Translations under genes and position numbers: made by a program
Notes under the pieces: model-generated
What the model was told of the DNA's origin: nothing
What the model saw: the letters and a program-made list of their open reading frames with translations, nothing else
The model's database searches: none
Source: Pseudomonadota bacterium
Lineage (GTDB): Bacteria; Pseudomonadota; Gammaproteobacteria; Steroidobacterales; Steroidobacteraceae
Direction: 5' to 3'
DNA: 64,000 nucleotides
Assembly: GCA_016720075.1 (NCBI GenBank)
Contig: JADJXW010000021.1
Span: 310,001-374,000, forward strand
Part shown: in pieces, positions 54,365-63,016 of the stretch
How positions within the stretch are numbered: the first letter of the stretch is position 1
Layout of the letters: every line of letters starts with the position of its first letter

Positions 54365-54754
54365 TCAGCCCAGCGAGAGCATGCGCAGCGCCTCGACCAG
54401 CACCCCGACCAGCATCACCAGCGAGGGCACGGACGAGAGCGCGAAGCCCAGGCCGCGGGATTTCGGGTCTTTCACATAGCTCAGGAAATACAGCGTGCGA
54501 CCGGCCAGGTACACGCCACCCAGGCCCGCGGCCCACAGCGGCGAGACGAACTGCGCGAACAGCCAGATGGCCGGGATGAACACCACCAGCTGCTCGAGGG
54601 TATTCACGTGCACGCGGAAATAGCGCTCGAACTGTTCGTTGCCGCTGACCGCTGGCGCATGCACACCGTACTTGCCGCGCGCGCGGCCGACGGCGATTCC
54701 GAACAGAACGAACTGCAACAATGCGAGCACGATCACAAGCAGGACATAAGCCAT
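54365..54754 (-). CDS. MAPEG-family membrane protein
   Basis: 129 residues with four membrane segments: AYVLLVIVLALLQFVLFGIAVGRARGKYGVHAP, then FERYFRVHVNTLEQLVVFIPAIWLFA (the MAPEG signature, with the arginine/asparagine glutathione-binding positions), AAGLGGVYLAGRTLYFLSYVKDP and a final segment. Members include microsomal glutathione transferases; the bacterial role is often unclear. The start at 54754 is supported by the beginning of homology; an ATG nine bases further upstream is not in frame with a good ribosome site either. Coupled to the downstream oxygenase gene. Confidence 0.85.
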   Translation of the reverse strand: MAYVLLVIVLALLQFVLFGIAVGRARGKYGVHAPAVSGNEQFERYFRVHVNTLEQLVVFIPAIWLFAQFVSPLWAAGLGGVYLAGRTLYFLSYVKDPKSRGLGFALSSVPSLVMLVGVLVEALRMLSLG

Positions 54755-54827
54755 GGAAGCACCCGTGAGCCAGAGGTAGGGAAGTGGCAGAATAGCCTCA
54801 AGTCCAGCCAGAAGGATCAGGCGGCCG

Positions 54828-55283
54828 ATGAAAACGCGCGGGTTTGCGCACCGGATAGACATCGACGCAGCACCGCCCAAGGTCTGGACGGCAATGTGCG
54901 GCCCGATGCTGGCGCCCCTGTGGCTGGGGCGCGACGCGCGCATCCGCCCGCAGAAGGGCGGAACCTGGTCCGCCACCGTGGCGCCGGGGCTCGTGCGCGA
55001 AGCCATCATCGATGTCTTCGATCCGCCGCGCCGCCTGCGCCTGATCTACCTCACGCCCCCTGACCTGCCCACCTTCGATGGCGCGATGGTGGACGACGTG
55101 ATGCTCGAGGCCGTCGACGGCCAGACGCTGGTGCGCCTGCTGTGCTCCGGCGTGCCCGAGTCGCCCGAGTGGACGCCGCACTTCCTGAAGGTGCGCACGG
55201 CTGCCGAGCGCGCGCTGGCGCGGCTCAAGGTTCTGGTGGAGCAGCGCGAACGGATGGCCGCGGCGAAGTCGCCGGCCAGTTGA
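54828..55283 (+). CDS. SRPBCC (AHSA1/CoxG-like) domain protein
   Basis: 151 residues, single START-like fold: FAHRIDIDAAPPKVWTAMCGPM at the N-terminus, GGTWSATVAPGLVREAIIDVFDPPRRLRLIYL, MLEAVDGQTLVRLLCSGVPESPEW and a C-terminal helix (FLKVRTAAERALARLKVLVEQ). Resembles AHSA1-type hydrophobic-ligand or regulatory proteins. No partner is evident. The last 59 bases overlap the 3' end of the convergent EamA transporter gene. Confidence 0.8.
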   Translation: MKTRGFAHRIDIDAAPPKVWTAMCGPMLAPLWLGRDARIRPQKGGTWSATVAPGLVREAIIDVFDPPRRLRLIYLTPPDLPTFDGAMVDDVMLEAVDGQTLVRLLCSGVPESPEWTPHFLKVRTAAERALARLKVLVEQRERMAAAKSPAS

Positions 55284-56163
55284 TCATCAGCACGCCGGCC
55301 AGGATCACGGCCGCGCCCCATACCTGCATCAGGCTCATGCGTTCGCCCAGTCCGACGTAGCCCACGACAGTAGCGAGCGCGGGGTTCACATAGCTGTAGG
55401 TGCCGGTCTGCGCGGGCGTGGCATGGCGCGCGAGCCATGCATAGGCCATGTAGGCCAGGCAGGCGCTGAACACCACCAGGTACGCCAGCGCGAGGATGCC
55501 GGGGCGCGACCAGTGCCAGGCCGCGGGCTCGCCGCGCAGCACGCCGGCCAGTGCCATCCACACGCCGCCCAGCAGCATCTGCAGTCCCATCAGCGCGAAC
55601 AGGTCGATGGCCAGCGCATGGTTGCGCATGTAGATGGTGCCCAGCGACCACACCACGCAGGCCAGCACGATGGCCAGCTGCGGGACCAGCGGCGTTGACG
55701 CAGCGGGATTGGTTGCGCCCGGCGCGGGCAGCACCAGCAGCACCGTGCCGATGAAGCCGATGGCCAGCCCCAGCATCTCGCGCCGACCGGGGCGATGCGC
55801 GCGCGCTCCGAACAGGCCAAAGAGCACGATCCACAGCGCGCACGAGGCGTTCAGCAGCGCGCTGGTGCCCGATGGCACCCACTGCATGGCCCATACCTGC
55901 AGGCCGTTGCAGATCGCGATGCCCATGAACGACATCGCCACCAGGTGGTGCCATTGACCCGAAAGCTGTTCGGGGCGGAAGCCGCGCCAGAACGCGATGC
56001 CGGTGAGCACCACGCCAGCGATGAGGAAGCGCGCCGCGCCGAACAGCAGTGGCGGCAGGTGCAGCACGCCCACGCGCGTGGCGAGATAACTGGTGCCCCA
56101 GATCAGGTACACCGCGGCAAGACACAGCACCAGCATGCGTCGCTGGCGCGCGGCGGGCGTCAT
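55225..56163 (-). CDS. EamA/DMT-family transporter
   Basis: 312 residues, ten predicted membrane segments in two EamA repeats: LCLAAVYLIWGTSYLATRVGVLHLPPLLFGAARFLIAG and VVWSLGTIYMRNHALAIDLFALMGLQMLLGG begin each half. GTYSYVNPALATVVGYVGLGERMSLMQVWGAAVILAGVLMIN is the typical C-terminal motif. Exports an unknown small metabolite. Its start overlaps the stop of the peptide transporter (ATGA). Its last 20 or so residues, after the final membrane segment, lie opposite the SRPBCC coding sequence. Confidence 0.88.
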   Translation of the reverse strand: MTPAARQRRMLVLCLAAVYLIWGTSYLATRVGVLHLPPLLFGAARFLIAGVVLTGIAFWRGFRPEQLSGQWHHLVAMSFMGIAICNGLQVWAMQWVPSGTSALLNASCALWIVLFGLFGARAHRPGRREMLGLAIGFIGTVLLVLPAPGATNPAASTPLVPQLAIVLACVVWSLGTIYMRNHALAIDLFALMGLQMLLGGVWMALAGVLRGEPAAWHWSRPGILALAYLVVFSACLAYMAYAWLARHATPAQTGTYSYVNPALATVVGYVGLGERMSLMQVWGAAVILAGVLMINWPATSPRPSVRAAPPEP

Positions 56164-57680
56164 GCGCTGTCTTTGCCCGCCTGGTTCAGGTTGGCCCAGC
56201 GGCGCAGCAGCGGGAACAGCATCAGCAGCACGGCCGCGCCGCCGGCGCCGTACTGGAACATCAGCATGAAATAGCTGGCGAGGCCGTCGGCCGTGGCGCC
56301 ATCGAGGCTACCCGCCAGGCGGCTGGCCAGCAGGTTGCCCATCGCGAGGCTGGTGAACCACAGGCCCATCGCCTGGCCGGCGAAGCGCTGCGGCGCGAGC
56401 TGCGTGGTGGCGCTCATGCCCACCGGCGACAGGCACAGTTCACCCAGTGTGTGCAGCAGGTAGGTGGTGACTAGCCACATCGGGCCGGCATTGCCGGTGG
56501 CGCCCAGCAGGCTGTGGCTCACTACTTTGGCGGCGCCGACCATCACCAGGAAGCCCAGTCCCATGCCTGCAAGTCCCAGCGCGAACTTCAGGATCACCGA
56601 CAGGTCGCGGCCCTTCTGCGCCAGCCACAGCCACAGGCTTGCCAGCAGCGGCGCGCACAGCAGCACCCAGATGGCCGGCACCGACTGGAACCACGCGGCG
56701 GGGAATTCGTAGCCGCCCAGCATGCGGTTGGTGTTGCGCTCGGCGAACAGCGTCAGCGAAGAGCCGGCCTGCTCGTATCCCGCCCAGAACAGCGTGCTGG
56801 CCATCACCAGCACCAGCAGCACGACGATGCGGCGGCGCTCGGCCGCCGAAAGTCCGGCGAAGAGCAGCAGGTAGGCGAAGTACGCGCCGGTCGCGGCCAG
56901 CATCACCTTCATCGCATGCGCGGAGAGCGTGGTGGCGGCGATCTTCAGCAGGCCCGTGAACAGCAGCAGCGCCACCAGCGCCAGCACCGCCACGACGATC
57001 CACAGGATGCGCCAGTCGCGCGCGACGGCGGCCGGCTCGCGCGCGGGAGGCAGTCCCACGGTGCCGAACAGCGCGCGCGTGCGCAGGAACCACCACAGGC
57101 CCGCGCCCATGCCGATGGCCGCCGACAGGAAGCCGATGTGCCAGCCGAAATGCTGCTGCAGCCAGCCGGTGATGATCGGCCCGGCCATCGCGCCGATGTT
57201 GATGGCCATGTAGAACCATGTGAATGCCGCGTCGCGCGCACCGCCGCTGCTGCGCACATGCAGTTGCCCGACCAGCGCGCTGATGTTGGGCTTGAGCAGG
57301 CCCGTGCCCAGCACGATGAAGCCAAGGCCCAGCAGGAACAGCGCGCGGTGGTCCATGAACCCCGCGGCGGCGAGGATCAGATGGCCCGTGGCGATCAGCG
57401 TGCCGCCCCACAGCACCGCGCCCTGCGCGCCGAGCAGCCGGTCGGCCACCCAGCCACCAGGCATCGACATGATGTAGACGCCCGCGGTGTACAGGCCGTA
57501 GATGGCCGTGGCGGTGGCGTCGTCGAGGCCCATGCCGCCGGTGGTGACTTCGCCCACCAGGAACAGCAGCAGGATGGCCCGCATGCCGTAGTAGCTGAAG
57601 CGTTCCCACAGCTCGGTGAAGAACAGCGTGGAGAAGCCCGCGGGCTGGCCCAGGAAACCGCGTGGTGCGTCAGCGCTCAT
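56160..57680 (-). CDS. Proton-dependent oligopeptide (POT/PTR2) transporter
   Basis: 506 residues, 14 hydrophobic segments. The family motif FFTELWERFSYYGMRAILLLFL provides ExxER, the proton-coupling site. GTGLLKPNISALVGQLH and FTWFYMAINIGAMAGPIITGWL are PTR2 signatures, and TLGELCLSPVGMSATTQLAP lies near the end. Imports di- and tripeptides. Translationally coupled to the EamA gene downstream. It lies 16 bases after tatC, so it may share the tat transcript. Confidence 0.93.
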   Translation of the reverse strand: MSADAPRGFLGQPAGFSTLFFTELWERFSYYGMRAILLLFLVGEVTTGGMGLDDATATAIYGLYTAGVYIMSMPGGWVADRLLGAQGAVLWGGTLIATGHLILAAAGFMDHRALFLLGLGFIVLGTGLLKPNISALVGQLHVRSSGGARDAAFTWFYMAINIGAMAGPIITGWLQQHFGWHIGFLSAAIGMGAGLWWFLRTRALFGTVGLPPAREPAAVARDWRILWIVVAVLALVALLLFTGLLKIAATTLSAHAMKVMLAATGAYFAYLLLFAGLSAAERRRIVVLLVLVMASTLFWAGYEQAGSSLTLFAERNTNRMLGGYEFPAAWFQSVPAIWVLLCAPLLASLWLWLAQKGRDLSVILKFALGLAGMGLGFLVMVGAAKVVSHSLLGATGNAGPMWLVTTYLLHTLGELCLSPVGMSATTQLAPQRFAGQAMGLWFTSLAMGNLLASRLAGSLDGATADGLASYFMLMFQYGAGGAAVLLMLFPLLRRWANLNQAGKDSA

Positions 57681-57696
57681 GTCGAACTCCCCGGGT

Positions 57697-58473
57697 TCAC
57701 GCCGGCTTGTCGGCGGTGTCTTCTTCCTCTTCCTTCGGCCGTCCGCGCGTCATCAGCCGCGCCACGATCACGCCGCCTTCGTAGAGGATCCACATGGGAC
57801 CGGCCATCGCCAGCTGCGAGACCGCATCGGTGGTGGGCGTGATGATGGCCGACACGAAGAAGATGGCGATGATCACGTAGCCACGGCTGGCGGTGAGCTT
57901 CTGGATGCTGATCATCTTCGTGAGCACCAGCAGGATGACCACGATGGGCACCTCGAAGGCGATGCCGAAGGAGATGAACATCGTCATTGCGAAGCTCACG
58001 TACTTGCCGATGTCGGTCATCATCTCAACGCCCTTGGGCGTGATCGACACCAGGAACTGGAACACGCCCGGGAACACCAGGAAGTACGCGAAGGCCATGC
58101 CCGAGTAGAACAGCGCGATCGACGAGAACACCAGCGGACCGGCGAAGCGCTTTTCGTGCTTGTAGAGCCCGGGCGCCACGAAGCCCCAGATCTCGTACAG
58201 CAGGTAGGGCATCACGACCGACACCGCCACGTAGAACGAGAGCATGAACGGCGTGGTGAACACGCCCATCACCTCGGTGGACACCAGCTTGCTGCCCGGG
58301 GGCAGCGCGGCCTTCAGCGGCTCGGACAGGAACACCAGGATGTCGTTGCCGAAATAGGCGCAGGGGATGAACACGACCACCAGCGCGATGCACATGCGCA
58401 GCATGCGATCGCGCAGCTCGAGCAGGTGCGAGATCAGCGTGCCTTCCTTGAGGTTCTCCTTCGAATCGCTCAA
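57697..58473 (-). CDS. tatC: Sec-independent protein translocase TatC
   Basis: 258 residues, six membrane segments. Seen: LISHLLELRDRMLRMCIALVVVF, the signal-peptide-binding N-terminal region with the conserved glutamate, FVAPGLYKHEKRF, FSSIALFYSGMAFAYFLVFP and FGIAFEVPIVVILLV. Receives twin-arginine signal peptides; Tat substrates in this window include the carotenoid-oxygenase-like enzyme and the small protein at 28746-29111. The start overlaps the tatB stop. Confidence 0.97.
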   Translation of the reverse strand: MSDSKENLKEGTLISHLLELRDRMLRMCIALVVVFIPCAYFGNDILVFLSEPLKAALPPGSKLVSTEVMGVFTTPFMLSFYVAVSVVMPYLLYEIWGFVAPGLYKHEKRFAGPLVFSSIALFYSGMAFAYFLVFPGVFQFLVSITPKGVEMMTDIGKYVSFAMTMFISFGIAFEVPIVVILLVLTKMISIQKLTASRGYVIIAIFFVSAIITPTTDAVSQLAMAGPMWILYEGGVIVARLMTRGRPKEEEEDTADKPA

Positions 58474-59039
58474 GGCGTCGGATCCTTCGATGCGGGCGCG
58501 GGCGGCGCGGGCTCCGGTGCGAAATCAGCGCCGTGGTCGGCATTCATCGGCGAATCCAGCGGCACCGGGGGCGGCGCCGCATCGAAGCCCTCGGCCTCGG
58601 GCGGCAGGTAGGGCATGGGCTCGCTGCCCGTGCCATGCGCGTGGGAATACGTGTCGTCACCTGGTTGCGGCGCCGCGGATGAACCGCTCGCCGCGGTGTC
58701 GGTGGGCGGGGTTTCGGTCGGCGCGCCGTACGGGTATGTGCCGCCGTAGGGATAGTTGCTGTTCTCCGGCGTGGCTTCCGGCGTGGGCGTGGGCGCCGGC
58801 GAGCCATCCAGGCCAGCGAGTGGCGCCGGCGTGAATGGCGCTGCGGACTTCGTGGTCTTCTCGAGATCGTCGAGATTGACCTCGCTCTCGAGCTGCTCGC
58901 GGAACTGGCGCGCCATGCCGCGGGCCTTGCCCACCCAGCGGCCCACCGTGGTGGCGAGCTGCTGCATCCGCTTGGGTCCGAGCACCACAAGCGCAACGAC
59001 AAAAATGACGATCAGCTCCTGGAAGCCGAAATCGAACAT
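58470..59039 (-). CDS. tatB: Sec-independent protein translocase TatB
   Basis: 189 residues. An N-terminal membrane helix in FDFGFQELIVIFVVALVVLGPKRM, an amphipathic helix (LATTVGRWVGKARGMARQFREQLESEV), then a long proline/alanine/threonine-rich disordered tail (about residues 75-189). The tail, longer than in enteric TatB, contains tyrosine/glycine-rich repeats (NYPYGGTYPYGAPTE). Forms the receptor complex with TatC. Confidence 0.95.
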   Translation of the reverse strand: MFDFGFQELIVIFVVALVVLGPKRMQQLATTVGRWVGKARGMARQFREQLESEVNLDDLEKTTKSAAPFTPAPLAGLDGSPAPTPTPEATPENSNYPYGGTYPYGAPTETPPTDTAASGSSAAPQPGDDTYSHAHGTGSEPMPYLPPEAEGFDAAPPPVPLDSPMNADHGADFAPEPAPPAPASKDPTP

Positions 59040-59082
59040 CGCGGCGGTACTCGCGCGCGGCCTGGCTAGGGAGCGCCGGCCG

Positions 59083-59325
59083 TCAGGCCGAGCGGTCGGA
59101 GGACGACGTGCTGGTGGTCTTGGTTTCCGGGAATTCCGCGTCGGTACCAGACTTCAGCTGCTTGGCCACTTCCTGGCCTTCGGTGTCGCCTTCCTTCATG
59201 GCCTTCTTGAAGCCGCTGACCGCCCCGCCCAGGTCGGAGCCGATGGAGCGCAGCTTCTTCGTGCCGAAGATGACCAGCACCACCAGCAGGATGATGATCA
59301 GTTCGCGCATGCCAAAACTACCCAT
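59083..59325 (-). CDS. tatA: Sec-independent protein translocase TatA
   Basis: 80 residues. Membrane helix [21 protein letters not shown] followed by the amphipathic helix [21 protein letters not shown] and a short Ser/Thr-rich tail. Oligomerises to form the translocation pore. It is the first gene of tatABC; 43 bases separate it from tatB. A minus-strand TATGAT about 37 bases upstream (59362-59367) may be its -10 box. Confidence 0.95.
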   Translation of the reverse strand: MGSFGMRELIIILLVVLVIFGTKKLRSIGSDLGGAVSGFKKAMKEGDTEGQEVAKQLKSGTDAEFPETKTTSTSSSDRSA

Positions 59326-59413
59326 GTCATTGCTCCGTAATGCGTTTCAAGAGAGTCCCACATCATAAGACAAGGTCTGCGGGAAAGGTTCGGAATACAG
59401 GAATATCGGCGCG

Positions 59414-59854
59414 TTACGTCACGTTCAGGCTGAAGGTGACAGGGCCGTCATTCACCAGGTGGACCTGCATGTCGGCGCCGAAGACGCCGGCCGCCACGGG
59501 GGCATGGGCCGCCCGCGAGGCCGTCAGCAGCCCCTCAAACAGCAACCGGGCCCGGTCCGGGGGCGCGGCGGTGCTGAATCCGGGGCGGGTGCCCTTGCGG
59601 GTGTCGGCCGCCAGCGTGAACTGGGGCACCAGCAGCAATCCGCCGCCAATCTGCTGCAGATTGAGGTTCATTTTGCCGGCATCGTCCGGAAAAATACGAT
59701 AAGCGAGCACTTTTTCGAGCAACCTGGCGCCTATCTCCGGGCTATCGGCTGCCTCCACCCCGATCAGCGCCAGGATGCCCCGGTCGATGGCGCCCACGGT
59801 CTGGCCCTGAACCTCGACATGGGCCCGCGCCACGCGCTGGATAAGAGCGATCAT
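59414..59854 (-). CDS. dtd: D-aminoacyl-tRNA deacylase
   Basis: 146 residues. Seen: MIALIQRVARAHVEVQGQTVGAIDRGILALIGV at the N-terminus, KMNLNLQQIGGGLLLVPQFTLAADTRKGTRPGF, FGADMQVHLVNDGPVTFSLNV at the end. The substrate-pocket GP dipeptide (DGPVTF) is intact. The active-site SQxT motif reads PQFT, a Ser to Pro change. Hydrolyses D-amino acids and glycine mischarged on tRNA. It follows the divergent cytochrome c4 promoter region and precedes tatA. Confidence 0.95.
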   Translation of the reverse strand: MIALIQRVARAHVEVQGQTVGAIDRGILALIGVEAADSPEIGARLLEKVLAYRIFPDDAGKMNLNLQQIGGGLLLVPQFTLAADTRKGTRPGFSTAAPPDRARLLFEGLLTASRAAHAPVAAGVFGADMQVHLVNDGPVTFSLNVT

Positions 59855-59918
59855 CGTGGCATTCTCGCCGGTCGAACCTTAATATTCACGGCTGTTTGTG
59901 GCTCGCCCCGAGGCTTGA

Positions 59919-60560
59919 ATGGTCCGCTCCCTGCACAAGTTCCTGGTGTCGTCGCTGGCCCTCGTGGCCGCGGGTTTTCTCTTCACGGCGCCTGCCTCGG
60001 CAGCCGGCGATCCGGTGCGCGGCAAGACGCTGGGCTACACCTGCCTGGGCTGCCACGGCATCGAAACCTACAAGAACGTGTACCCCACCTATTCGGTGCC
60101 GAAGCTGCGCGGCCAGCACGCCGAGTACATCGTGGCGGCGCTCAAGGAATACCGCGACAGCCAGCGTGGCCACGCCACCATGCATGCGCATGCCTCGACG
60201 CTGTCCGACCAGGACATGCAGGACATCGCCGCTTACATGGCCGGCGGTGAAGTGAAGACCGCCGGTGGCGCGCCAGTGGGCAAGCCGCCCGCCGCGGTGG
60301 CCACCTGCCAGGCCTGCCACGGCCAGGATGGCGTGGGCATCATGGGCATGTACCCGACGCTGTCGGGCCAGCACGCCGACTACCTGATGCAGGCGCTGAA
60401 CGATTACCGCAAGGGCGTGCGCAAGAACGCCATCATGGCGCCGTTTGCGGCACAGCTGAAGCCGGAAGAGATCAAGGAAGTGGCGGAGTACTTCGCGCGG
60501 CAGAAGCCTTCCTTGCTGACGGTTCCTACGAAAGAGAAAGTGCTGACGGCTGCGAAGTAA
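59919..60560 (+). CDS. Dihaem cytochrome c4-type protein
   Basis: 213 residues. Signal peptide FLVSSLALVAAGFLFTAPASA, then two haem domains: CLGCH (about residue 44) with GHATMHAHA supplying the distal methionine, and CQACH (about 132) with KNAIMAPFA. Pattern, size and YPTLSGQHADYLMQAL match cytochrome c4, which passes electrons to terminal oxidases in the periplasm. It is monocistronic and followed by the palindrome-rich gap. Confidence 0.92.
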   Translation: MVRSLHKFLVSSLALVAAGFLFTAPASAAGDPVRGKTLGYTCLGCHGIETYKNVYPTYSVPKLRGQHAEYIVAALKEYRDSQRGHATMHAHASTLSDQDMQDIAAYMAGGEVKTAGGAPVGKPPAAVATCQACHGQDGVGIMGMYPTLSGQHADYLMQALNDYRKGVRKNAIMAPFAAQLKPEEIKEVAEYFARQKPSLLTVPTKEKVLTAAK

Positions 60561-60590
60561 GAGGCGAGCCGAAGAGGCGCGCTGTAGCCC

Positions 60591-60726
60591 GCGGCGCGGC
60601 CGCGTTGCGCGGGTCATGCGCGCTTCGGACAGCCGGACTGCTTGATTACTCACTGAGTTCCATAGGGACGCCTGCACACGCAGTCCGGAACTTGCGCGCA
60701 TGACCCGCGCAACACGACCACGCCGC
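60591..60726. repeat. Long inverted repeat (palindrome 1) in the cytochrome c4-peptidase gap
   Basis: Arms at 60604-60623 and 60694-60713 are perfect 20-base reverse complements. They extend inward with an 8-base pairing (60633-60640 with 60681-60688) and outward by 13 bases with three mismatches, all C/A on the plus strand and therefore G-U wobble in a minus-strand RNA. The central loop is about 40 bases. No open frame with coding character is present. With palindrome 2 it fills the 390-base gap 60561-60950, where no gene is seen. Confidence 0.85.
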
Positions 60727-60789
60727 TGACGATAGTGCCGATCGGTTCGTCCAAGATCCGCGGTCGGTTCTTTTTCTAAGGTCGCGGCT

Positions 60790-60960
60790 GCCAGAAATTT
60801 GCTGTGCGCGGAGTGGTCGTGTGGAGTGCGGGCCGAGAGCGAGTTCCGGCCGCGTGCTCCGGCGCTGTTCCTGCCGCCTGCGCTGACCAAGCGGCCGGCT
60901 GTCTGAGCGGCGCGGCCCGCACTCCACACGGCCGCTCCGCGCAACGCCAGCTATTTGCTG
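60790..60960. repeat. Long inverted repeat (palindrome 2) flanked by imperfect direct repeats
   Basis: 29-base arms at 60806-60834 and 60914-60942 pair with two G-U-compatible mismatches in the plus-strand RNA, and an inner 8-base stem pairs 60846-60853 with 60891-60898. The element is flanked by 15-base direct repeats matching at 13 positions (60790-60804 and 60946-60960), resembling a target duplication. The right flank includes the stop codon of the S9 peptidase gene. Its arm shares a 10-base core with palindrome 1 (60813-60822 and, inverted, 60712-60721). Confidence 0.8.
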
Positions 60961-62993
60961 GTATTCAGCCTTCTCAAAAACTGACTGACCGTCAGCAAAT
61001 ACGCATCGACATTGGGCTTCTTGCGAAACCCATGCCCCTCGTCGCGCGCTGCGAGATACCAGACTTCCCCACCACTGCCGCGCAACCGCGCCACCATCTG
61101 TTCCGCTTCGGTGTAGGGCACGCGCGGGTCGTTGAGGCCTTGCACCACGAGCAGCGGCTTCTTGATCGCGGCGGCGTTGTTCAGCGGGGATATGCCCTGC
61201 AGGAACAGGCGCATGTCGGGGTCGCGTTCGTCGCCGTATTCCACGCGGCGCAGGTCGCGGCGGTAGCTGGCGGTGTTGGTGAGGAAGGTGACGAAGTTGC
61301 TGATGCCGACCACGTCGATGCCGCCGGCAAGGCGGTCGCCGTAGTTCACCAGCGATGCCAGAGTCATGTAGCCACCATAGGAGCCACCCATCGCCACCAC
61401 GCGGCTGCGGTCAAGGTCGGGCTGCAGGCCGATCCATACCAGCAGCGAGCCGATATCTCGCACGGCGTCCTCGCGCAGGCGGCCGTCATCCAGCCGCAGG
61501 AAGGTGCGGCCATAGCCGGATGAGCCGCGCACGTTGGGGGCAACCACTGCAAAGCCCAGCTCGTTCACCAGGTACTGCGTGAAGGCGTCCCAGCGGGGCC
61601 GATACTGCGATTCCGGGCCGCCGTGGATGTTGATCAGCACCGGATGCGGTCCGGGTGTTGCGGGTTTGTACACGAAGCCGCTGATCAAGCGCTGCGCGCT
61701 GCCCACCGTGTCCCAGGTGGGGAACTGGATAGGCACGGCGGCCACGGCCTTTGTGCGATCGATGGGGCCGAGCTCGCTCTGTGTCCAGCGCGCAAGCGTG
61801 ACCTGCGGCAGCGGTGCTTCCGTGCCGAGCGTGTACACATATACATCGCGCGGCGACTGCGCATTCTCGAGCGTCACCGCCAGCTGGCGGCTGGTGCGAT
61901 CGAAGCCCATGCCCTGGATCACGCTGCCGGCGGGCAGCGGCGGCAGCAGCACATTGGCCTTCGTGGCCGTGGCGTAGAGCACCAGGCGATCCACGCCGGC
62001 TTCGTTCTGCGTGTAGGCCACGTACCTGCCATCCGGGCTCTGGTCGAAGCGCTCGACATCCCAGCGCGCGCCGGGCGTCAGCGACTGCTCGACGCCGGTG
62101 TAGATGTCGCGATAGCGCAGCTCGAGGAATTCGCCGCCGCGATCGGATATGAAATAAATGCCGCGTCCATCCTTCGAGAAGCGCGCCTGCGCAACCGATA
62201 CCGGGCCGGGCACGGCCGCGGGCGCTCGCGTCGCGGACCTGGATTTACGCCCCTTGCTGGCCGGTGCCGGCGGGGGTGGCAGCGGCTCCAGCCGGGTCTG
62301 CGTGCCGGTGGCTACCTCTGCGACGACCAGCTCGCTATCGGCGGCTGATCGGTAGCGGATGAAGGCGATGCGCTTGTCGTCGAACGACCAGTCCTCGACC
62401 GACAGCGCCTCGCTGCCGCCGGTCACGACCAGCCGCGGCACGCCGCCAACCTGCACGTCGGTGGTGTAGATGTCGGAGCTGGCGCCGTCGCGGGCGTTGC
62501 TGGAAAACGCGATGCGCCGGCCGTCATGCGCGAACACCGGCGCGCCATGCCGCGACTTGCCATCGGTGAGCAGCCGCTCTTCACCCGTAGCCAGGTTGTG
62601 CAGCCAGAGCTGGCGGTTCTCGTCGCCACCCTTGTCTCGACCGAACAGCAGCAGGCTGGCATCCTGCGGATGCGACCAGACCGTGGTGAGCGGCTCGCTG
62701 CTCCAGGTGAGCTGCTCGCGCATGCCCATCGCGCTGCGCACGCGGTGCAGCTGCGACACATTGGCAAAGCGCGTGGTGATGATGAGGCTGCCGTCGGCCT
62801 TCCAGTCCAGGAAGCTGGCGCTGCGCGATTCGAGCCAGCGGCCCAGTTTCAGAGCGTCGTCGCCAGTGGCTGCCGGGATGCCGTCGAAGATGAGGCTGCC
62901 CGCTTCGACCCGGGTGGGCGCGGGCGCCTGCGCCGCGGAGGCGCACCATGCAAGGCCGCCCAACAGGGCCGGCAATATCCAACGCTGCTTCAT
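60951..62993 (-). CDS. S9-family prolyl oligopeptidase / acylaminoacyl-peptidase-like enzyme
   Basis: 680 residues. Signal peptide (WILPALLGGLAWCASAAQA), a beta-propeller half with WD40-like PD40 repeats (FAHDGRRIAFSSNARDG, WSFDDKRIAFIRYRS, FSKDGRGIYFISDRGGEF, QSPDGRYVAYTQNE), then an alpha/beta hydrolase domain. The catalytic triad is S538 in GGSYGGYM, D622 in GLNDPRVP and H654 in DEGHGF. Exported peptidase, probably periplasmic, cleaving short peptides. An extra basic segment (KGRKSRSATRAP) interrupts the propeller. ATG 62993 starts the signal peptide; divergent from acuI across 35 bases. Confidence 0.92.
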   Translation of the reverse strand: MKQRWILPALLGGLAWCASAAQAPAPTRVEAGSLIFDGIPAATGDDALKLGRWLESRSASFLDWKADGSLIITTRFANVSQLHRVRSAMGMREQLTWSSEPLTTVWSHPQDASLLLFGRDKGGDENRQLWLHNLATGEERLLTDGKSRHGAPVFAHDGRRIAFSSNARDGASSDIYTTDVQVGGVPRLVVTGGSEALSVEDWSFDDKRIAFIRYRSAADSELVVAEVATGTQTRLEPLPPPPAPASKGRKSRSATRAPAAVPGPVSVAQARFSKDGRGIYFISDRGGEFLELRYRDIYTGVEQSLTPGARWDVERFDQSPDGRYVAYTQNEAGVDRLVLYATATKANVLLPPLPAGSVIQGMGFDRTSRQLAVTLENAQSPRDVYVYTLGTEAPLPQVTLARWTQSELGPIDRTKAVAAVPIQFPTWDTVGSAQRLISGFVYKPATPGPHPVLINIHGGPESQYRPRWDAFTQYLVNELGFAVVAPNVRGSSGYGRTFLRLDDGRLREDAVRDIGSLLVWIGLQPDLDRSRVVAMGGSYGGYMTLASLVNYGDRLAGGIDVVGISNFVTFLTNTASYRRDLRRVEYGDERDPDMRLFLQGISPLNNAAAIKKPLLVVQGLNDPRVPYTEAEQMVARLRGSGGEVWYLAARDEGHGFRKKPNVDAYLLTVSQFLRRLNTSK

Positions 62994-63016
62994 GGGCAGG
63001 CAGTGTAGCGCAGCGG

